Below are positions 47,881 to 61,200 of a stretch of DNA of 64,000 nucleotides, piece by piece; the first letter of the stretch is position 1; every line of letters begins with the position of its first letter. Location: positions 186,001 through 250,000 of the forward strand of contig VICG01000015.1 of NCBI GenBank assembly GCA_008692225.1, given 5' to 3'. The stretch comes from Monilinia fructicola. Taxonomy: Eukaryota; Ascomycota; Leotiomycetes; Helotiales; Sclerotiniaceae. The notes beneath the pieces are model-generated. The model was not told where the DNA came from, did no database searches, and worked only from the letters and a program-made list of their open reading frames with translations. Both the position numbers and the translations under genes were made by a program.

Positions 47881-48484
47881 CTTAATTTTGATGAAAGCCG
47901 TGTTTGAAAACAAAGCTTCTTGGATGTATGTAGTTTGCTATGCTGAAACCATTGACATATGGAAGTATTTGAGAACATATCTCTCGGCGCTAGAACTTCT
48001 CGGATTCACCGCCAATGATGCAGCGGGAAAAGAGTCAATCCGATATTTTGCATTGATGACATAGATGGCGCCCAAATAGGTCAAAATTGACAATAATCTA
48101 CTTTCAATTACTTGGCGAAGGAATAGAAAGCATCGGATCTTCATGAATATGAATGCTTCAGCAACCCGTACTATCAAAAGCTCCCCTTGTCAAGTGGATC
48201 TTCATGCATGGATACGTGAAGCAGGATGAATTAGATAGTGGGACCCACTTATTCGCAGATCATACATCAAATAGTCCTCAGCAGGATACGACTAATCTCC
48301 AGTTCCTTTCTTGGGAATGTACGCAAGATTACTAAACATGGGTAGTGTGAAGATCTACACACAGGATGTATACAGTTAGTAGAAAAAATATTCGGTTGAC
48401 GAAGGACCGAGTACGTATGTGACTCTATGGGTGGTCTAGACGCCAAAACACTACCTTTCATTAGGGCTGAAAAAGCCTAAATCC
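47881..48484. other. intergenic, no gene seen
   Basis: Upstream region of the thioesterase-like gene, up to the inverted-repeat element. Confidence 0.5.
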
Positions 48485-48873
48485 CTCTACCTCACTCTCG
48501 GGCCACCCCCTTCTTTGAGCTACCTTTTATACCAAAATATTGATTTTGGATTGATAACTTCCCACCAATGGATATATCAATTGAAATCTTAATATATTGA
48601 TTCTTTCAATATGTATCAGTGAATAGTAAAGGGTGCAAATTTTCAACAATTTTTAATGAATGGATATAGAGCTAGTAGATGTTGTTTACATATGAGGTTA
48701 AATTGTATACCAAACTTGATTTTGAAGGATATCCTCAATAGGTTCTAACCAAGTTTTAACATGATGGTAAACTCGAAGATAATATATTAACTTTCCACAA
48801 AATTACTAGTACTTCAAAATGGCTATTTTTAACGTAAATGGGTGAGCTAAATGAGGGGTGGCCCGAAAGTAGA
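48485..48873. mobile_element. possible short inverted-repeat element
   Basis: Left end (CTCTAC...CTCGGGCCACCCC, then TTTGAGCTACC) and right end in reverse complement (CTCTACTTTCGGGCCACCCC, then TTTAGCTCACC) are imperfect inverted repeats of about 35 bp around a roughly 320-bp AT-rich core without open frames. Size and layout fit a MITE. The target duplication cannot be fixed. Confidence 0.5.
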
Positions 48874-49597
48874 GCACGGGACTTACATCAAGGCTTTCAA
48901 AGTTGTCAGATTGATGCTAATGAATTGTGTCATCTGCTTCGGTGTTGACAACTTTCAATCTTCCAATCGGATGAGTGTATTGTTGTAGCATGATGTCAAA
49001 ATAAGACTGAATCTCGACATCAAATTTATAGCAAAGGACATGTCCACCGGTGGTCCGTGGTGTAAGATGGCTTGAAGAAGAGGTCGAATACCAAAACCAT
49101 ACACAGTCACAATCTTGAAACTAAATCCTCCAATGATGGTCCACGGAATGTTGTATCGTCAAGTTCGCCTTAGACATAAGAAAGCAGACATTTAGATCTT
49201 TTCCATCTTCAGTAGTTTGAGGTCTGGAGGGGGTGTCCAAGGACGTGCTTTCAGACATTCCAAAGAATACTCTCTATGTGCCATTCGAATATCTAACTTC
49301 ATCAAGTGCTATTGCAATTATTGCCTCAATGAATGTCTTTGTACAAAATAAAATTATTCAGCTATAAGATTTGATGAACTTCTTGTCAACATTGCTGCCA
49401 ACCCAGACTGCTCTTCCCGAGAAATAAAATACATTAAGGTGAAAATAAAATCCTCCAAATACAAGCTTCCTTCTGCAACTCCGATTTACACTGTTTCTCA
49501 AACGTGTTTCCCTGGAAACCCTTCTCCCCCTACCCAGAAACCTCGAAAAAGAAAATAAGTTGTCAGGCAATTATTAGGTACCCCAAAATGATAGTGA
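48874..49597. other. intergenic, no gene seen
   Basis: Likely 3' region of the elongase gene on its right part; nothing else recognised. Confidence 0.45.
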
Positions 49598-50655
49598 TTA
49601 TGACTTTCCTCCGCTCTTGATATCTTGTGGCTTGATCGTAGTTCTCTTCACTGTAGTCTTGTATGTCGCAAAGTAGAACGAGATGAACAGGAAAAGGTAT
49701 GAGCTGATGATTGTGCATCCTGCAAATGCAGCATATGACTCTCCAGCACAAGTTCCAACGTGGGGAAGAGATGGATGGTAAGCACTGGCCCAGTAGCTGT
49801 ATGTAGCAAACTACCCACAAGATTAGCAAAAGTTTAGATTGAGGAGCTGGCCAAAACTTACGTAGATGGCGATGAGGTCAAGGACGAATTGAGCGATTTG
49901 GAGACGAGTAATCCACTCCTTCCAGGTAATGCGGATTCCGCGTGCGCTCTGGAAGTAGTACCAATACATGACAACGTGAACAGAGAGGTTCAAAGTGATA
50001 GGCACCCAAGATACTGGGTGTGTCCAACAAGTTGGGTATAGCACAGAAGAGCCGTTGCTGGATGATGATAGCAATGGAGGAAAGCTGATGTAAAGATTAG
50101 TACTAGTCAAATTCATTTTAAGAATAATGCCTTACTCAAAGGTTTCTTCTTGAGGAACAAGAAGACAGTATCAAGCAACTCCACATATTTGGTGATGTAG
50201 TTCAACTATTTTTATCGATTAGCATACAATCCTCTGGAAGTCCTGGATTCAGAAACATACATAATACAAAGTAACCAATGGCTTGGTCCATCGCTAGCAC
50301 CGCAGATATTGTCAAACAAGCCATGCTTCCAGATACTTGGAATGAGCTGCTGGGCGAACAGAACAAGCAATGGTGCCGCTTAGGACAGTCAACATAAAGT
50401 TGTGTGCCATAAACAAGCCATTTAGCTTATATGCTGGACGGTTCTTCATCCAAGCTTGGCCACCAAAGATAACTGCATAGTAAAGTACCACCATACTAAC
50501 AGCTTCTCGTAGTGTAGCCATTGGAGTCTCGCCGGAATGAACTTGAACTCTTCAGCAGGATATCCTACTGCCGAAGTCCAGACCCGATCGAAGGCTTCCC
50601 ATGGTGAGAACTTAACAGCCCCGACGGGCGGCAAGAAAGGTATACTGCTTGACAT
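49598..50655 (-). pseudogene. ELO-family fatty acid elongase gene with four frameshifts
   Basis: Exons 50261-50655, 50136-50205, 49862-50084 and 49598-49810, all with good splice sites (GTATGT, GTAAGG, GTAAGT starts). The pieces match very-long-chain fatty acid elongases (3-ketoacyl-CoA synthases of the ER) in order: YYAVIFGGQAWMKNRP, NGLFMAHNFMLTVLSG, LNYITKYVELLDTVFLFLKK, the catalytic histidine box [18 protein letters not shown] (HxxHH), [20 protein letters not shown], and a basic C-terminal tail (KSGGKS) resembling ER-retention ends. Intact it would be about 330 residues. The frame is lost four times by single bases: near 50533-50535, 50369-50374, 50290-50292 and 50013-50020. No in-frame stop arises by substitution and all motifs are intact, so either indel-type decay or poor base calling is at work. 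Confidence 0.8.
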
Positions 50656-52353
50656 TTTTGCTGATGCCCTAATTGCCAGAAAGAAAAGATTGTGAAGAAG
50701 AATAGAGATCGAAAGCGAAAGGTTTGCTGTTCAAAATGATTTCTAATTACTGTAGGCTATGGGCCAGGAATGATATCTTATAGATCTTTGTTTGGGTGAA
50801 GATACTGTCATAACCCTAGTCAAACACGGACTTCCCAAAAGATTCGAAAATTTGACGATCACGTACTACAGACTAATAAAGCAGATCCGCTGGGAATATG
50901 CCGAATCAGCATATATTTACCAAACTAAATTGGAGATTTCAATATATAGAAACTAATCGTATTCATTGTTTTTGAATTTCTATATATTAACTTTTATAGT
51001 AGCAATATTATGTTTGTGATTTCTTTAAAACTAATAAATTATAAACTCAATTAGCCTTTATGTTTCAGTTAGTTATTTGAAATTTAATTGAAATTTAATA
51101 TATTAATATATTAATATTTAAAACTAAATTTAATAATAGTATTGACAAGTAATATATATACTAGTAGTTTCATTTTTACCTATATATTATATTGATAAAA
51201 CTTTTTAATGGAAATGGGTATTGAAAATATTTTAAATTGGTATATATTGACTAGTTTCATAAATATCGTATAGATATTGGAATCTTAAGGTTCTATGTCA
51301 TTATTAGTTTACCGTCATCTAGGAAGATTGCAATCGATTCTACGAGATGTAGTATTGATTATCTTTGCCAAGAAAATGGGATTAGTGACGACAAGAAGCT
51401 AGATGCTTGATAACTATTCTCTAATGCCTGGAGTCCCCGGGTTCGTCCAACCTATTCGTTGATTCTGTTTTATCAAACCCAATTATAGTCATGTCCTATA
51501 ATTTCTTGCAAAAAAAGGAGTTTAGGGGATGTCGGGGAGGTGTGATTGAACGCCGGATCAAATCAAAGGATAGAAGTGGTAGCTTTACCTACGTGCAAGG
51601 ACACAATCAATCAGGAGAACGTCATCCACGTATGTACACTAGTTAGTTCTATATGGAGAATTGGCGCAGATCCACAGATGATGCGCTTCAAGGATCCACC
51701 AATAATCCCCAGCTAAAGATAAGCTTTTACGGGTACCTCCTGCCTATTTCGGATATGTCAACTCAAAGCGGATACGTGTGAGAGCCGTGCGTTGACCTAA
51801 CGAGCTTGTGCTGTTCCGCTTAAACTAGGGGGTCCGCTATGCTCTGTAGATCATTTTGATGGCTAACACAATCCTTACTAGTGGTGCTCACTTCTGGAGC
51901 TTACCATGTTTGACTGAGTCGAATCCAATCACTGGAATGAATTCATATTGATAATGCCCACCGCTCAAGATCTCTGCCCCACCGGCAGTTTACCTTGTCG
52001 ACCGAGTATGCCTACTAAGGAAAGGGAGCTATTTGTTACTGCCGTATTACTCGACGTGGCCGTAGGAATTATTGATTGTTGTTATATATAAAACTATTGA
52101 AAGTTGATAAATTCTTGACCAAGGGCACTATGACAATATTATGGAGAACCTTCAACTAGATTACGACATTGGGAGCAACTAGCAAGAATAACATCTAGCT
52201 GAGATATTTCAAGTAGTATCAAGTTTCAAGATTTATGATTCGCAGATACCGAGAGCTCATGACTTACCCTGGTTCTGGATTCCTTTATCACTAATACTCT
52301 TCAATGCCCTCACTTGACTTTTTTTTCCGCCTCAACAACACTTCGGAAACAAT
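50656..52353. other. intergenic, AT-rich on the left, no gene
   Basis: 50930-51260 is very AT-rich. The rest is of normal composition, with no domain-bearing frame. A GGGTTCG motif near 51440 resembles a tRNA T loop but no tRNA can be folded around it. Confidence 0.45.
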
Positions 52354-54089
52354 ATGGCTATCCAAGTTTCCTTTCTCTCTCTTTCTGGAGCAGCGACATT
52401 AGTTTCGCTTCTGATCGCAAAGAACTCCTCGTGGAGCACGTTGTATTCCCTTTCAGTTGTGTTTGGGATATTCGTGCCAATATATGCTTTTTACCTCAGT
52501 TATATCTTCCCATTCTACATTTCCGAACTTCGACATGTTCCAACTGTCCCTGGCTTTCCTCTCTGGGGTCAATTTTTCGACATTATTACCACTGAGGTTG
52601 GCGTTCCGCAGCGCGAATGGCATCAAGTCCATGTCCAATCATTAGATACTTCTTCCCCTTTGGGGCTGAGCGTCTCTCGATCGCGGACGACGATGCACTT
52701 AAACATGTAATATTTCCTCATAAAATACCCCTATTTGGAATAATATCCTAATTCAGAGCTCCCAGATAACAATAAGAAATCCATACAACTACCCAAAACC
52801 ATTGCGCGCAAAGTTGTGGATGGTCAGAATTCTTGGCGAGGGTGTTCTTTTAGCCGAGGGAGCTGAACATGTACATCAACGAAAGTCCTTGGCACCCGGT
52901 TTCTCCATTCAATCCATTAGAGCTTTGTACCCTGTATTCTGGAAAAAGTCATTGCTCCTCACAAAGCTATGGAAGGATGAGATGGAAGCCGAGTCCGCTA
53001 AGACCAAGTCCTTTGAGGTGTTGGAGTGGTTAAACCGCACCACTCTTGATATGATTGGCCTAGCAGGCTTTGGCACCGACATTAACTCCCTCGAGAATCC
53101 CGAAACGCCAATTCGCGAGGCTTACAGACTTGTCTTCGCATTTGATATCGCATCACGTATCTTGCATGGTCTACAAGCATTCATACCATCTACCAAGATG
53201 ATTCCAGCCAAGATGAACCGTGATATGGAAACTTCTCGTAACATCATACTCAAAAACTTCAACGGATATCATCCACGAGAAGCAAGAACAGGCTGTCAAA
53301 AGCACCAACCATAAGGATATTATCGCTTTGATTGCCAAAGATAACTTGAAGATGAAGGAGGCTGGAGAGGAAGGTCTTACTTTCGAAACTATGCGCGACC
53401 AGATTATGGTAAGCAAGCTTTTTCGGGAATTCATTCATATCTTCAAAGAGCTAACACAATTCTTTTCATAGACTTTTCTTGGTGCCGGCCATGATACAAC
53501 CGCGACCGGTGTAGCATGGACAATCCATTTACTCTCAACTCATCCCGAAATTCAAGAAAGACTGAGAGCCGAAATTCGCGAACACATGCCCTTCCTCTTC
53601 GATCAGACAACCCGGTATGAAGAATCTGTAGTAAAGACAGATCCAGACCTCTTGCCATATCTAGACAATGTCTGTCGTGAATCTCTTCGTTTCATTCCGC
53701 CTATCCCAATGACTGTTCGCGAATCTTTGAAAGAAGATAAACTGGGTCCATACACAATTCCTGGAGGCACTGTCCTCTATGTTCTCGCTAACACTATCAA
53801 CCATCTTCCTATGTACTGGGGCCCCACAGCGGATGTTTTTGATCCAGATCGTTGGGACAAATTACCAGCTACATTCACGACCAATGCTTCCATGACTTTC
53901 TTGCAAGGCCCGAGAGGATGCATTGGACGCAAGTTTGCCGAGACGGAAATGAAGGTTCTTTTATGCTGCTTGCTGAGCATGTATAAATTTGAGCGTGATG
54001 AAACTGTACAGAGTCCGGAGGAATTGAAGATGTGGAGATTGGTGTTGAGACCAAGAGATGGTGTCCAAGTGAAGGTTACCGCACTCTAA
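52354..54089 (+). pseudogene. cytochrome P450 gene with two frameshifts
   Basis: Exons 52354-52706, 52766-53408 and 53472-54089 (introns 59 and 63 nt with good sites). The ATG at 52354 gives a signal-anchor N-terminus with two hydrophobic segments, then TVPGFPLWGQFFD. Motifs follow in order: KLWMVRILGEGVLLAEGAEH (C-helix region), TFLGAGHDTTATGVAWT (I helix), CRESLR (K helix), PDRW, and FLQGPRGCIGRKFAE (heme loop with ligand cysteine). The frame is lost by a missing base near 52631-52634 and by an extra A in a five-A run at 53252-53256. No introns can explain either point. About 520 residues if intact. The type differs from the P450 at 39409 (different I-helix and heme-loop wording). Pseudogene or consensus error; substrate unknown. 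Confidence 0.82.
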
Positions 54090-55497
54090 AGATGATGATC
54101 TTGCATGGGAAAACGGATATCTAGATCGCTTTGTAGACAACCAATTAATGAGCCGGAGTTATTTGAGTATTCATTTAGATTAAGACAGAACAATTAATAC
54201 GTTTCAGCAAATTTGAATTACGTTACTCTACTCTGTGAAGTTGGTTTGAATTTACGAGTTTAGACTTATTCCCTCTGGCCTTTCATTTAGCGATGGGAGC
54301 AGTGCCAGTTGATATCATGGTGATCAATATTGAGAGCTCTCATACTACATCAGTATGCACAAATGGCTCTACTGCTTGTGATAATATACATTACCCTGTC
54401 GTATAAGACTGAAGATGCACGGAATTCCTAGTATATTCTCTGGCATTCTTCCACTCTTCAAGAACCCGATCCATTTCATGGGCAGTTTGAATATTTTCTG
54501 TTTAGAAAAGAATTCTTCAAGTTGCAATAGACTAGTAATTCTGTATATGACTATTGATTTGCAATATACCACAAATGACTCAAAACTACCATTCTATAGA
54601 GTCCACCGAGTTGTATTGAGTTTAATATTCAAAAAAGAGTAATCTGAATACAATATTAAGTTTGAAATATATTAATGAGCCTTCAAATGTGATTGAATAT
54701 ATATTTAAGCAAATGTTTAAGGGTTTTCCTATATAATTAGTATTCAATAGTGACTTGTCAACGTTATTAATAAATATATTCTCAACTCAAGTATATTAGG
54801 TTTAAGGATTATATTTACTTTAATATTTTTGTTATTTAAAAATCGATTTGAACGCACCCTTAATAGATCATATTGATATATATATATATACCAAAATACC
54901 TACAATATGCGAAGAGGAAAGGTCAACGACGTGGTTCTCTTGATCGGAGGGAATTCCGCTACCAGAGTCGAGCGTATACAATCATGCTGTATACTACTCC
55001 CCCTGATAAACCTTGAAATCTGGATCGGCTCGAATATCTAAGGAGCTGAATTTATCATTGGATTCAGATTCTGTCACAAAGCAAGAATAGAATTTGTTAT
55101 ATACCAGAGCCAACCATTCAGGTCAAGTCTACCAGGGAGAGACCATCATTTAATGCTTATTCAGCGGGAGTGCTTACATCACTACCCCAATTTCACTCGG
55201 GTCCCAACATCCAAAACTTGCATAGCTTCTACTCCCTGTTATTACCACACTTCATACGAAAACTCAACAAAAACAGCAAATTATGTAGTTCGGCAAGAAC
55301 CCAAAAGAAATGTTTAAGAGGGTATTGATGTATTAAAATTGATCTTCTATGTAAATGAAACTTCCCCTTCGAATTGGATCCAGTCTAAACCTCAGCTCTC
55401 GGTTTTGACCTTCTTTTGTGCACCTCTCTAATCATCCTATCTAACTGCCTCCAGATTATCCATCTGCGTTTCCAATCCACAGCAATTGGGCCACCGC
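54090..55497. other. intergenic, no gene seen
   Basis: AT-rich around 54630-54900, including a short (TA)n stretch. No domain-bearing frame. Confidence 0.5.
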
Positions 55498-55887
55498 TTA
55501 ACCCTCGTTACCAGACTCTATCACATTGATAGGGCTGCAAATGTTAATCCCAGTACAATCTCTCACGTGCACGCCAGCGACACCTGGAGTGGCAGATTTA
55601 GTGGCAGATGGAGTGGCGGTATGGGAAGCGGTATGGGTGGCGGTTGAAGCGGCGGTAGGAATGGTAGGAGCGACGGTTGGAATGGAGGCTGAAGGGATAG
55701 TAGGCTTGTGTAAAGCATCATCCCCAGGAGCGGCAATACGAGCAGCGATCTTCTGAATGACTTGTTAGAAAACAATCCGTTATCATTGTCTGGGATTAAT
55801 ACGAACCGTGTCGGAAACAGGAAGAGCATTGCTGATGCTTGCCATGATGGCAACGAGGGAGATGGTGGAGATAACTGAGAAGTACAT
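55498..55887 (-). CDS. small secreted Thr/Ala/Pro-rich protein
   Basis: Exons 55807-55887 and 55498-55752 joined over a 54-nt intron (GTTCGT...CTAAC...TTCAG, phase 0) give 111 residues. Signal peptide MYFSVISTISLVAIMASISN, then ALPVSDT. The mature protein is Thr/Ala/Pro-rich with repeated TAT, TAS and SAT words (PTAASTATHTASHTATPSAT), a likely O-mannosylation region, and ends with VRDCTGINICSPINVIESG, holding the only two cysteines, which may form one disulfide. The much longer frame on the same strand (55563-56033) is another reading of the low-complexity region. A TATA box is placed well. Looks like a small cell-wall or effector-like protein; function unknown. Confidence 0.72.
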
Positions 55888-57498
55888 GATTGAAGTATTT
55901 GGATTTGATTTGTACAGGTGAGTGATTTAGGAAGTCGGTTTGTTGATTGTTCTTGGAGTGTTTGATAATGGATTGATGTTTGTGATGATGGAATGATATT
56001 CTCAAGGTCAAGAGGAACAGATTTATATATCACAATTCATTACCCCTTTTTGATCATCTAGAAATTCATGCCAGGCCCATGTCCACCACTCAACTTCACT
56101 TCTTCAAAGCTGAACCGAGACAACTAGAAAGCAATTCAATACACCCTACGACCTGGGTAATTTTCAATAATATCACGGTAAATCACAATATCTGAAGGCA
56201 TGATAGAGTGTCCGATCGGGGTTGAGTACCCTCACTCGGTCCCGTGCCTTAAGCGCAAAGTCTGTGTCAAGTTGTCAAACCCTACCCGGTGGCCTGAACA
56301 ATGGATACGCCAATCAATTAAGCGAAGTTGGCCGAATATCAATGCCTAGCACTAGACTACCCGTCGCCGTAAGGTTAAGCGAGAATTAGTCTGAGAAACT
56401 TGAGTTAATCGGGCTAGCCTAGCAGCTAGCACAGGGGATATCTCGACGAGCTTAGAATCACCTACATTAGTGTTGCCACTAGTTCCAAAAGTAGATGCTA
56501 CTTTCATCTGATCAATCCATAACCTCTCCTCTATAAAGTAATTCCATTTCTGCGGCAGGATTAGCTACCCACCCACCAAAAGCACAATTTTCTTTGTCTC
56601 GAACTTTACCAATTTGGAGATATTGATACGAACCTTGGAGTGAAGAACGCCTATCTATTATGGATTTAAGCCAAAGGGAGAAAGAGCCTGTATGTCACAA
56701 TTTGATAATCCTGTTTGCACTAGTTTGATATGCTGAGCTATACCATTATCGTTCCGGAAAAGATCATATCGGACCATCCGAAATACCATGGGTTTCCTTG
56801 CAAGAAATTTCTCCGTGAGACTTGTCAAAGGTTATCGTTATTGAAGAACAGCACTAACTTAGGTAATCCATTGCCAAATCGATTATAAAAATCCAATCAT
56901 TGATAAGCTTAGACGTGAGAACGGGAAAGTGGAACCGGGACCTCGTTGAATTTGATTACAAACGTGTACAAAATGAACAAATGATAGAAATAGCCATTGG
57001 TTGACTGATAGATACCGTTGATAAGAAATGAGAAAAATTGCGTTCGTAATAATGAATGACTTGTTGTCCATGACGTATTGCTTGAATTTTATTCTTACAG
57101 AATCAATTATTCATGAAGTTACGAATATGATCTTGCGCACTGACCACCTACGTGTCAACTCTTCATATTCTAGGGAATACTTGCGGTGTAGGAGCACCTC
57201 GATAGAATTTCAGGAGTAAGGTAGTTTTTCATAAGCTACGATATTGCACTTGTGTTTCATGACAGCGAGCAAGCTCAATAGAATTAACGATATTGCACGA
57301 ACCCGAGATATGAATGCGAAAAAAGAATTGGCATATGATTATTGAGTGTATGAACTAATATCAAGCTTTTTGTGGAAATAAGAGTTATTCCAAAACGATT
57401 TAGTGCTTAAACCCAACTTTTAAGAACATATCCACTCAGGAGATTGACCGAAGGTCTTTTCCTCTCTCAGTGCAACTAAAAACTCTTTCCGCACTCCC
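55888..57498. other. intergenic, no gene seen
   Basis: Contains the TATA region of the preceding gene. 56340-56460 has several TTAAGCGAG and GCTAGC words. No gene. Confidence 0.5.
56022..56029 (-). promoter_or_regulatory. TATA box of the Thr/Ala-rich secreted protein
   Basis: TATATAAA on the minus strand, about 140 bases upstream of the ATG at 55887. Confidence 0.5.
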
Positions 57499-58247
57499 GT
57501 GCAGATCTCAAGCCCTAGTTTCCCAAGTTTGTCTCCACCATCCCCAGGATTCTCGGGAAATAGACGAAATCCCATCAGTCCTCAAACTTCCCCATCTAAA
57601 GCTTCTGCATTTCTCACCCAGCTCTTCTACTCTACCGATCCAAAGTATAATTTAGTTGTCCGCCAAGAAGAGCACAAACAATACGTTGATAAGATTCATA
57701 CTCACCTGTTAGTAACCGGTAAACATCAGACACATCCTGAACTAATACGACTACGTCCTTCAATTTCACATTGTCAACTTCACGAACTGATTGGCGGACT
57801 ATGTGTGCGATATTCCCAAGGACTTTCCTATCTGATGCTTCTGATGTTAATTAGGTCTGAGAATCTCCTAAGGGATTTGTCAACCAGGATGCTAATTCCG
57901 CTAAAATTGGGTCATAACTATACGCGGAAAACAACGATTGTGTCCATCTACCGTTATGGCAAACACGGATGACGTAGATAGTCTAGTGGCCTCTGAAGTC
58001 GATATCCATGCCGATGTTACATTGAAAAAGATAAGTGCAACCAAAGCATCATTTATTGAGACTCAAGATGTATCTTCTCAGCTCTCAATAGCCAACTGTT
58101 TCATGTACTCTAGAAGTTCATCCGAAAAAAAGAACAACCCCGTATCAATGAAATCGGAGGAACTAGAAAGACATGGTATTCTAGATGTATCTTCTGGTCA
58201 AAATTTGCATTCCAGGTGGTTTCTCAGCATGCCAGCACCAGCTCCTT
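57499..58247 (+). other. two adjoining open frames of unknown status
   Basis: An open frame of 157 codons (57499-57972) overlaps by about 35 bases the next open frame (57938-58249, in-frame ATG at 57956, product starting MANTDDVDSLVASEVDIHAD). Both have protein-like composition in parts, but no domain, no clear promoter and no splice pair joining them. They could be remnants of one gene with a frameshift, or chance frames. Confidence 0.25.
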
Positions 58248-61200
58248 AGAAAAAAAGTAGAATCATCAATCCTGTCTTCAATCACCCACTCGGTACCGCT
58301 TCCATCTCGAAAAAACGTAGACCATCATTAGTTTTAACATATTGAAGATCCTCGCTTCATCTATAACGGAATGGTGTAGAAACCATATTGCTTAGAGCAA
58401 GCTCCTGAGCATATCTTAATTTTGATTTATATATATCCTCTCTGACCTTTTGAACAAACACTAGGATATCTATATAGCACGATTTTGAAACTTTACAAAG
58501 TGCATTCCAGGATGAAGAGACATTCTATTCTTATGGATTTCCCACTTGAATTCAGATTTTCTATAAATAAGTCTGAGAAGAATAAAGCGTTCTATATTGA
58601 TGCAAAAACATCAGCTTTTCAATATGGTTCAGATATGCAGAGATCAGATTCATTCTTACGATGTAATTCAGGAATAACCCACTTGGAGGCATGTGGAGAA
58701 ACTACCACATAATCATACTTTGGCATATCGAAGACACGATGGTGTCAGGTTCCGCAACTCCACATCTCCAATTGATCTCTTCTAGTGGAAGATGATAGGG
58801 AGAGCGCCTTCAGATAGTTTATATACTGTAAAATGTTAATTGAAGTACATAGAAATGGGCTTTAAAGCCATACCATAGGCGGAATAGAGAACGGAAAGTA
58901 GCCGGAGTTCACTTCTCCCTATTATTAACAACAGTTCTCCGTGTTTTGCTATATCCTCGGTCATGATATGGAAGATACCATCTCCTACTATGGATTCATC
59001 CCCACAAGACTTTCTGAGATCCGGTATTTGAAACATCACGCCGAGAAAAAGTGATGAGATCCCAAATTGAAGGTCTCGACCTCAAGGGAGAACTTTTTGA
59101 CTGCTGCAGGTACATTCTCTCGCACCTGACTATATGATGCACAACCAGGATAGTAGGTGTTCTAGATTAATATATGTTGCAGATTCTTAGTAATTATACT
59201 ATAGATCTGCTAGGTTATCTATATCACTAGTCTTCTACTTCTCTCATCAAATTCCCTTCTTGACTTGGAAAAATCTGCGCCAATCCTTCTGTAGAAACCA
59301 TTTCTTATTATAGAAGAAACATGCTCGGGTTTCTTCTTTCGAGACCCATAATATTCTGGTAGCTCTACTTCTACCATTCCCTTGTCCTCGGTTGAGACAT
59401 CTGACTCTGCCTCTAACTCTTCCGATCTTTCCCCATGAAAATATGCGGAATTAAAGAATCATTCTGATCATTTACCGCATCCGGGAAATAAGGATATCTT
59501 TTGACTACTTTAACTGGTGTGGGAGAATCACATCGGCTCTTGGTCACATGATTCTCAACATCGCATATATAGCCCCCATCTTATAGATTGAGATCAACAA
59601 CCTATTTATACCATCCTATCCTCCTTTTATTCATATTTTGTATTCTAAAATACCTCTGCTTTACCTATTATACCCCCTATCAACATTCCACGCTAACAGC
59701 TTGATGTTTGCTCCTGCTCTACATTCGGAGACCATTCCACCGTACGACCTACCTACCTACCTACCTACATTCCCTATACACCAGATGAAATAAGAAGTTT
59801 CTTGTCTATTCCGATCTTTCCGCCCATGAACAGATGCCCTGATGATTAGCCCAGGTATTATGAAGGTATTTGGATTTTTCGACCCGACGTTCTTAGGCCC
59901 GAGTTGTTTTTTTTCTATCCAGTTCATTTTGTCTATAATGCAATTTGGTATCCAGAGCCTCTTTGGCATAGATATATTGCCACCAATTTGGATTATTTTC
60001 AAGCAATTCAACCACAATATCTATACGCTCAAAGATGTTGTCTTTACTAAGATCCAGAGATTGCAGGATTGCAGGATTGTAAAACATGTCTTTGTCTTAT
60101 CTTGTATATGGTAACTTAGTGAAGGATAGCTTGTGGATTGATTGTACGTAGAATATTGGCTCAGATGGATTGAAAGTGGGACCAGATGTTGCAGAGGAAA
60201 GGTATGTTTAAAGGTATGGTCAAGAGTATGTTTTTCAAAGCTGTGAGAAACATGATTACATGCAGTCTGGTATACGGTTATAATATTCCAAAAACAGTTA
60301 CCTACTCTCTCTCGGGTCCCGCCTTCACCTCGACTATCCTCATCCTCGAGCCCCCCCCCCATCTCCATCCCTACTTTACCAAGCGTTAGCGCTCGAGTCA
60401 GATATAGAAGAAAAGGGAAAAGAAGAGCAACAGGAGAAAAATGAAGCAAAAGAAGAAAAAAAACGACATTAGCGAAATAGCCAAAAAAATCCACTCAGGC
60501 AGTTGAGACAAATAACTAACGGAAAAATGCATAAGTTCAGTGAAGGGAAAGATGATGTTGCGGATGTCTTGCCCAGCTAGTCAAAACACATGGGGAACAG
60601 CGAGGAGCAAGCAATGAATAAAACAGGGGGGAAGACGAAAAACGATATAGAAGAAGGAATGAGCTTGGCGATAGGGAAAGTCATGAATATAGGGATAGAA
60701 AAAGCGATCGAAAAAGAAATGGTTTGGTCAAGAAGAGGGTATATAGATTTGATTGATTGAGTAGATGTATCTCAATTTGTAATAATTTGAATCACGAAAA
60801 GTACAATTGAAAGTGTAGATGAATTCAAGATTTATGGAATTCCATTCCATTTCGAGCCATTGTGAAATTTGCACCGGATGATTATACATGGGTAAACTTT
60901 GGGTTTGAAGAGCTAGTTTTGGTTGATATGTAAAGCAACCAGGGCATTGTGTTTGATGGTGGGTATACTCTGTAGATAGAGAATGTGACAAAAAGAAATT
61001 CTAAAGGACGTCCAAGGGCATTTTGAGACATGGTTGATAGATCCTGGAACTTCTCTGGGTGATGGAAGGTAAAGCACCTTCTACTTGCAACATGGTTGAG
61101 GTTGAAACTCGTGACATTGTCAACGACCACATACTTTCAAATATCCAGGTTAAGTCCGGTGATGATATCGTACATTTCGTAATACAACACGATGGAGGTT

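Noticed and set aside
51420..51460. tRNA-like T-loop (GGGTTCG)
   Set aside because: No acceptor stem, A box or anticodon arm could be paired around it.
55563..56033. Minus-strand open frame of 156 codons rich in Leu and Pro
   Set aside because: Frame shadow of the Thr/Ala-rich secreted protein; the spliced model has a signal peptide, TATA box and good junctions.
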